Positions 60,108 through 64,000 of a DNA stretch of 64,000 nt are shown piece by piece. The stretch comes from Burkholderia metallica. Its GTDB lineage: Bacteria; Pseudomonadota; Gammaproteobacteria; Burkholderiales; Burkholderiaceae. Each line of letters begins with the position of its first letter. The stretch's first letter is position 1. Below the pieces are notes generated by a model. The model did no database searches and had not been told where the DNA came from. It saw only the letters and a list, made by a program, of their open reading frames with translations. The position numbers and the translations under genes are program-made. Location: assembly GCF_902832845.1 (NCBI RefSeq), contig NZ_CADFDB010000003.1:449265-513264 (forward strand). Direction: 5' to 3'.

Positions 60108-61715
60108 TCAGTGCGCGGCCGTGTTGTAGAAGGTCACGAGGTCGGCTTTCTCCTGCGGACGCGACGTATCGTCGAGATAGACCATGTGTCCGCCCTGATA
60201 GTCCTTGATCGTCAGGTTCGGTTGCGTCCCGAGCCGCGCGAGGTCGAGCTCGGTCTGGTAGAACGGCGTCGCGATGTCGTGATACCCGTTCAGCGACAGC
60301 ACCTTCAGCTGCGGATTCAGCGCGAGCGCCGCGGCGAGATCGGGAATCGTGTCGGGCATCGCGAGGCCGTCATGCGTCCAGTCCCACGTGTTGATCGCGT
60401 TGCTGCTCAACGAATACGCCGACTGCGCGGTGTACTTCAGCTCGTTCGGCAGGTACTTGCCGATCGTGTCGGTGAACGGCTGCGTGATGTACGTGCTCGA
60501 CGGGTCGCCGTCGGCGGCCAGCGGGCTCGACACCGGCACGTTCACGCGCGCGTCGTAGCGGCCGATCAGCGTGCCCGGGAGCAGCGCCAGCTGGAAGCTG
60601 TTGTCGAAGAAGGTCGGCACCACGTTGAAGTCCGCATTCCACAGCGACTGCTTCACGCCGGTCGAATTCACCATCGTCGTGACGAGGGACGGCGGCGGCG
60701 GCGTATGGCTCGCCAGGTACGCGTTCACGGCGGGCGCGTAGCTGCCGGCCGTCAGCAGGCGCATCTGGTCCGCGTACTGCGGCAGGTTCGACGGGTTCGG
60801 ATTGTCGAGCTGGTAGTACGCGCCGACGGTGCCGTACGACGGCACGAAGCCCGCGCAGCTCACCGGGCTCGATCCGTTGTTCGAGTTGCCGATGTAGTCG
60901 CTCGCCATGTCGCAGTTCGTGTTGTAGTTCAGGATCGACGACTGCAGCACGATGCCGTCGAGCTTCACGCCGGCCGTTTCGAGCAGGTTCGCGAGCACGT
61001 CGGTGCGCGGCGTGCCGTACGATTCGCCGAACAGGTATTTCGGCGAAGCGTTGCGCTGGTTCACGCTCAGGTAGCGCGTCACGAAATCGCGGAACGCGGC
61101 GCCGTCCTGGTCGACGCCCCAGAACGTCTGGTTCGTGTTCGGCGCGACCGCTTCGGAGAAGCCGGTGCCGATCGCGTCGACGAACACGAGATCGGTCGTG
61201 TCGAGCAGGCTTTCCTGGTTGTCGACGAACGGGAACGTCGACGTGTTCGCGTTCGGGTCGCCCGTCTGGATCCGCCGCGGGCCGAACGAGCCGAGATGCA
61301 GCCACACCGACGCCGAGCCGGGGCCGCCGTTGTACAGGAACGTGACGGGCCGCTTCGCCGCGGGCTGGTTGTCGGCCGTATAGGCGACGTAGAAGAACGA
61401 CGCTTCGGGTGCGCCGGTCTGCGGATTGCGCGCGACGAGGTGGCCGGCCGTGGCCGTGTAGCGGATCGTCTTGCCGTTCAGCGTGATCTGGTGATGCGTG
61501 ACGGCGGCCTTTTCGACCGCGGCGGAGGCGTCGAGCGACGCGTTCGCGCTCGACGAATAACGGTTCGGATCGTTGTACGCCCGGTCCACCTGACCGGGAT
61601 CGGCTGAATTGTCGGCGCTCGCGGCGGCGGACGATGTCACGTCGTCGTTGCAGGCCGTCAGAATCAGCGAAGAAAACACCACCCCCAACAACAGCTTCGC
61701 TTTGCTCGCTGGCAT
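60108..61715 (-). CDS. Lipoprotein serine carboxypeptidase, S10 family
   Basis: A predicted lipoprotein of 535 residues with lipobox LTAC (C22). The S10 serine carboxypeptidase features are clear: FLYNGGPGSASVWLHLGSFGP, the nucleophile S232 in LFGESYGTPR, and the catalytic H510 in GGHMVYLDD; the aspartate is likely in NGYHDIATPF. The ATG at 61715 has GGAAAG upstream. It probably cleaves C-terminal residues of periplasmic peptides. The EF-hand gene follows on the same strand. Confidence 0.88.
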   Translation of the reverse strand: MPASKAKLLLGVVFSSLILTACNDDVTSSAAASADNSADPGQVDRAYNDPNRYSSSANASLDASAAVEKAAVTHHQITLNGKTIRYTATAGHLVARNPQTGAPEASFFYVAYTADNQPAAKRPVTFLYNGGPGSASVWLHLGSFGPRRIQTGDPNANTSTFPFVDNQESLLDTTDLVFVDAIGTGFSEAVAPNTNQTFWGVDQDGAAFRDFVTRYLSVNQRNASPKYLFGESYGTPRTDVLANLLETAGVKLDGIVLQSSILNYNTNCDMASDYIGNSNNGSSPVSCAGFVPSYGTVGAYYQLDNPNPSNLPQYADQMRLLTAGSYAPAVNAYLASHTPPPPSLVTTMVNSTGVKQSLWNADFNVVPTFFDNSFQLALLPGTLIGRYDARVNVPVSSPLAADGDPSSTYITQPFTDTIGKYLPNELKYTAQSAYSLSSNAINTWDWTHDGLAMPDTIPDLAAALALNPQLKVLSLNGYHDIATPFYQTELDLARLGTQPNLTIKDYQGGHMVYLDDTSRPQEKADLVTFYNTAAH

Positions 61716-61808
61716 CGTTGCTTTCCTTCTCTCGGATGTTTTTCGTGTCGAGCAGCCGGATAAGCCGCCCCCCGCCTCGATTGCGGCCGATAAGCCGAGG
61801 CGCCGGCC

Positions 61809-61837
61809 AATATACGCGAGCCCGTCAGCTTTGAAAA
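61809..61837 (-). promoter_or_regulatory. Probable promoter of the S10 peptidase gene
   Basis: Read on the minus strand, TTTTCA (61837-61832) and TATATT (61814-61809) are 17 bases apart. The -35 is imperfect. Confidence 0.5.
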
Positions 61838-61896
61838 ATTTTGAAATATTTGGCCGGCGAGCGGTGCGGTGCACACCTTTCAGGAATGCTTCGATT

Positions 61897-61939
61897 CGCG
61901 AAACGTTGCATTTCACGTGCCTTTCATCGACGTTTCGCG
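61897..61939. repeat. Perfect 10-base inverted repeat upstream of the S10 gene
   Basis: CGCGAAACGT (61897-61906) and ACGTTTCGCG (61930-61939) are perfect reverse complements, separated by 23 bases. The placement, about 60 bases upstream of the likely -35, would suit a regulator binding two half-sites, or a hairpin in an upstream transcript. Confidence 0.6.
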
Positions 61940-62153
61940 TTTATCCGGGACGACTAAAAATCGCCGAATTTCGTGCCATATCGACTAACAAAATCGAGCG
62001 GCGGCCGGCATTGATCAGCAAAACGAAATAGACGGATTCGTCTAAAGGATGTGGCCCGACATGCGCGCGACATGCATGCGCTGCAGCGCAGCAACGACCC
62101 GCGCGTGATGCCCGGACGGCGAAACGGTCGATGCAACGGCGCGAGCGCGCCGC

Positions 62154-62891
62154 TTACTCCGATTGCGGCAGTTCCGCCGCGCCCATCCGGCGGGCGATGA
62201 CGGCCGCGCGCTGCGCCTGGTACGCCGAGCCGCGATGCGCGTCGAACCAGCGTGGCTTCGGCAGCATCACCGCGAGACGCGCCGACTGCCACGCGCCGAG
62301 CCTGCTCGCGGGAATCCTGTAGTAATAGCGGGCGGCCGCTTCGGCGCCGTACACGCCGCGCCCCCACTCGACCGAATTCAGGTAGATCTCGAAGATCCGC
62401 TCCTTGTCGAGCACGGTTTCGAGCATCCACGTGATGATCAGCTCCTGCCCCTTGCGGATGTAGCTCTTCTCGCGCGACAGGAACAGGTTGCGCGCGAGCT
62501 GCTGCGTGATCGTCGAGCCGCCCGCGACGATCCGGCCGCGCGCCTTGTTCTTCTCCCACGCCTGCAGGATCGCGTCGACGTCGTAGCCGTTGTTGGTCGC
62601 GAAGGTCGAATCTTCCGACGCGATCAGCGCGCGCTTCAGGTTGCGCGAGATCTGGTCGTACGGCACCCACTGGTGCTGGATCTGCGCGGGCGGCGTGGCG
62701 CGCGACAGCCACCACGCGTCGGTACGCATGAACGCGGTCGAGCCCGGGTTCACGAACGACCACAGCGCGATCTGCGCGAGATAGAACAGTTGCGTGGCGA
62801 GCCACGCACCCGCGAACACCGATCCCGCATAGACGATCCAGCGGGTCGGGCTCACCGTCCGCGTGTGCTGCGTGCCGCTCACTGCCGCCAC
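62154..62891 (-). CDS. mtgA: Monofunctional biosynthetic peptidoglycan transglycosylase
   Basis: Polymerises lipid II into glycan strands without a transpeptidase domain, 245 residues. A single N-terminal membrane anchor ([20 protein letters not shown]) is followed by the GT51 domain with the catalytic EDSTF ([14 protein letters not shown]) and [16 protein letters not shown]. The GTG at 62891 has GGAG upstream. It lies 14 bp after aroE on the same strand. Confidence 0.95.
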   Translation of the reverse strand: MAAVSGTQHTRTVSPTRWIVYAGSVFAGAWLATQLFYLAQIALWSFVNPGSTAFMRTDAWWLSRATPPAQIQHQWVPYDQISRNLKRALIASEDSTFATNNGYDVDAILQAWEKNKARGRIVAGGSTITQQLARNLFLSREKSYIRKGQELIITWMLETVLDKERIFEIYLNSVEWGRGVYGAEAAARYYYRIPASRLGAWQSARLAVMLPKPRWFDAHRGSAYQAQRAAVIARRMGAAELPQSE

Positions 62892-62905
62892 GTGCCGCGC
62901 TCCGC

Positions 62906-63772
62906 TCAGCTCGCCGCGAGCGCCTGGCGCAGCGCCGCCAGCACCGGTGCGCCGTCCGGCCGCACGCCGCGCCAGATGAAGAACGATTCGGCCGCCTGCT
63001 CGACGAGCATCCCGAGCCCGTCGGCCGTGCGCGCGCCGAGCGACGCCGCATGCTGCATGAACACCGTCGGCTGCGCGCCGTACATCATGTCGTACGCGAG
63101 CGTGCCCGCGCCGAACGCAGCCGCGTCGCACTCGGGCAGCGCGGCATCGAGGCTGCCGGCCGTCGCGTTGATCACCACGTCGTACGGCGCCGCGCGCACG
63201 ACGTCCGGGCCGCCGCCCGCGAGCGTGCAGCCCGCATCGTGCGCGGCCTGCATGAACTGGCCGACGAGCGCTTCGGCCTTGCTCGCGGTGCGGTTCACGA
63301 TCGAGATCGACAGCGGCGCGCGGTCGAGCAGCGGCAGCACGACGCCGCGCGCCGCACCGCCCGCGCCGAGCAGCAGGATGCGTGCGCCTGCCAGCGACAC
63401 GCCGAGATTCGTTTCGATGTCGCGCACGAGGCCCACGCCGTCGGTGTTGTCGCCGTGGATGCGGCCGTCGGCGTCGATGCGCAGCGTATTGACCGCACCC
63501 GCCGCCGCCGCGCGCGGCGACAGCGTGTCGGCCAGCGCATGCGCTTCGAGCTTGAACGGCACGGTCACGTTCGCGCCGCGGCCGCCTTCGGCAACGAACG
63601 CGCGCACCGCGGCGTCGAAACCGTCGAGCGGCGCGAGCCGGTGCGTATAGTCGACCGGCTCGCCCGTCTGCGCGGCGAACTGCGTGTGAATGAACGGCGA
63701 CTTGCTGTGCGCCACCGGATTGCCGAACACCACGTAGCGGTCGGCGCCGCGCTTCGACACAACCGCGTTCAT
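62906..63772 (-). CDS. aroE: Shikimate dehydrogenase
   Basis: Reduces 3-dehydroshikimate to shikimate with NADPH, 288 residues. Shikimate-binding [14 protein letters not shown] is near residue 18 and the catalytic lysine is in GANVTVPFK near 75. NADP-binding [12 protein letters not shown] is near 134. Its ATG overlaps the stop of the upstream gene as ATGA, so it is translationally coupled to it, and mtgA follows. Confidence 0.96.
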   Translation of the reverse strand: MNAVVSKRGADRYVVFGNPVAHSKSPFIHTQFAAQTGEPVDYTHRLAPLDGFDAAVRAFVAEGGRGANVTVPFKLEAHALADTLSPRAAAAGAVNTLRIDADGRIHGDNTDGVGLVRDIETNLGVSLAGARILLLGAGGAARGVVLPLLDRAPLSISIVNRTASKAEALVGQFMQAAHDAGCTLAGGGPDVVRAAPYDVVINATAGSLDAALPECDAAAFGAGTLAYDMMYGAQPTVFMQHAASLGARTADGLGMLVEQAAESFFIWRGVRPDGAPVLAALRQALAAS

Positions 63773-64000
63773 GATGCGCGCCCCGCTTCGTCGGCATTGC
63801 CGCTCGCGGCTTCGCCGCCTTCACCGTTCTCGCCGGCGGCCGTGCCGTCCGCTTCCGCCAGCGCTTCGGCCTCGGTTTCCGCCGACGCGTCTTCCGCGTC
63901 GACCAGCGTGTCGTCGCCGCCTTCGGCGTCATCCTCGTCGTCGGCCGCGTCGCCGCTCGTCACGGTCGGCGCGTCGAGCACGTTCAGCAGCCGCACCGAC
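63769..64000 (-). CDS. C-terminal end of a probable RNB-family ribonuclease (start outside window)
   Basis: Only the last 76 codons are visible. It begins [16 protein letters not shown] and continues with a highly acidic tail ([11 protein letters not shown], many Glu/Asp/Ala). The RNB-aroE-mtgA order and this kind of acidic tail are typical of Burkholderia, so this is most likely the RNase II/R-type exoribonuclease. Identity is inferred mainly from context, as the catalytic domain lies outside. Confidence 0.55.
   Translation of the reverse strand, partial: SVRLLNVLDAPTVTSGDAADDEDDAEGGDDTLVDAEDASAETEAEALAEADGTAAGENGEGGEAASGNADEAGRAS

Larger units (their letters stand above)
61716..62153. other. 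Non-coding region upstream of the S10 peptidase gene
   Basis: No gene is seen in these 438 bases. The part near the peptidase is AT-rich and holds a likely promoter (61809-61837). A hairpin CGCCTCG/CGAGGCG (61773-61802) lies in the leader between copies of GATAAGCCG. A 10-bp perfect inverted repeat sits at 61897-61939. The section near mtgA is GC-rich with no clear terminator. Confidence 0.5.

Overview
The window looks like an ordinary stretch of a Burkholderia chromosome, most likely the Burkholderia cepacia complex. That rests on very high GC with strong third-position G/C bias, dense gene packing and recognisable core genes (leuS-lptE-holA, bamE|fur divergence, rnb-aroE-mtgA, tktA-gapA, maeB). 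The genus is an inference from general knowledge; no database was searched. I see no insertion sequence, prophage, CRISPR array, rRNA or tRNA.

Region 1 (1-5000): a glutamate/aspartate ABC transporter (gltI, gltJ, part of gltK), glutamate dehydrogenase and a LysR regulator, all on the minus strand. Region 2 (5200-9100): purB, then a PuuB-like FAD amine oxidoreductase divergent from a TetR regulator across two tandem palindromes. Region 3 (9100-14900): gluconate uptake and Entner-Doudoroff genes (gntK, gntT, eda, edd) with a divergent HexR-type regulator and two matching palindromes.

Region 4 (14950-24800): a minus-strand housekeeping run (bamE, dapB, exbB, exbD, leuS, lptE, holA, proA, hemJ) with fur divergent at its head. 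Region 5 (24960-28870): allantoin breakdown (allA, alc), a DctA-family transporter and a divergent GntR/FCD regulator. Region 6 (28900-34360): a LysR/MFS divergent pair, then L-idonate genes (idnD, idnO) divergent from another LysR gene; idonate would be turned into gluconate and so feed region 3.

Region 7 (34440-45700): gapA and tktA, a spermidine-synthase-like gene, a VOC protein, rsmE, two exported proteins of unknown function, a secreted RNase with its barstar-type inhibitor, a probable small RNA, and maeB. Region 8 (45870-50120): thiL, pgpA, pncC, an exported HAD phosphatase and pyrF.

Region 9 (50150-59280): a nine-gene sugar cluster led by an IclR gene. It pairs an L-arabinose-type ABC transporter (araFGH) with KDGal kinase, KDPGal aldolase, two SDR dehydrogenases and an aldose epimerase, which suggests uptake and oxidation of D-galactose and/or L-arabinose. 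Region 10 (59600-64000): a small EF-hand protein, a lipoprotein S10 peptidase, mtgA, aroE and the acidic tail of an RNB-family ribonuclease. The regulatory palindromes, the leuS leader, the candidate small RNA and the RNase/inhibitor pair are the most useful leads; no clearly new multi-gene system is evident.
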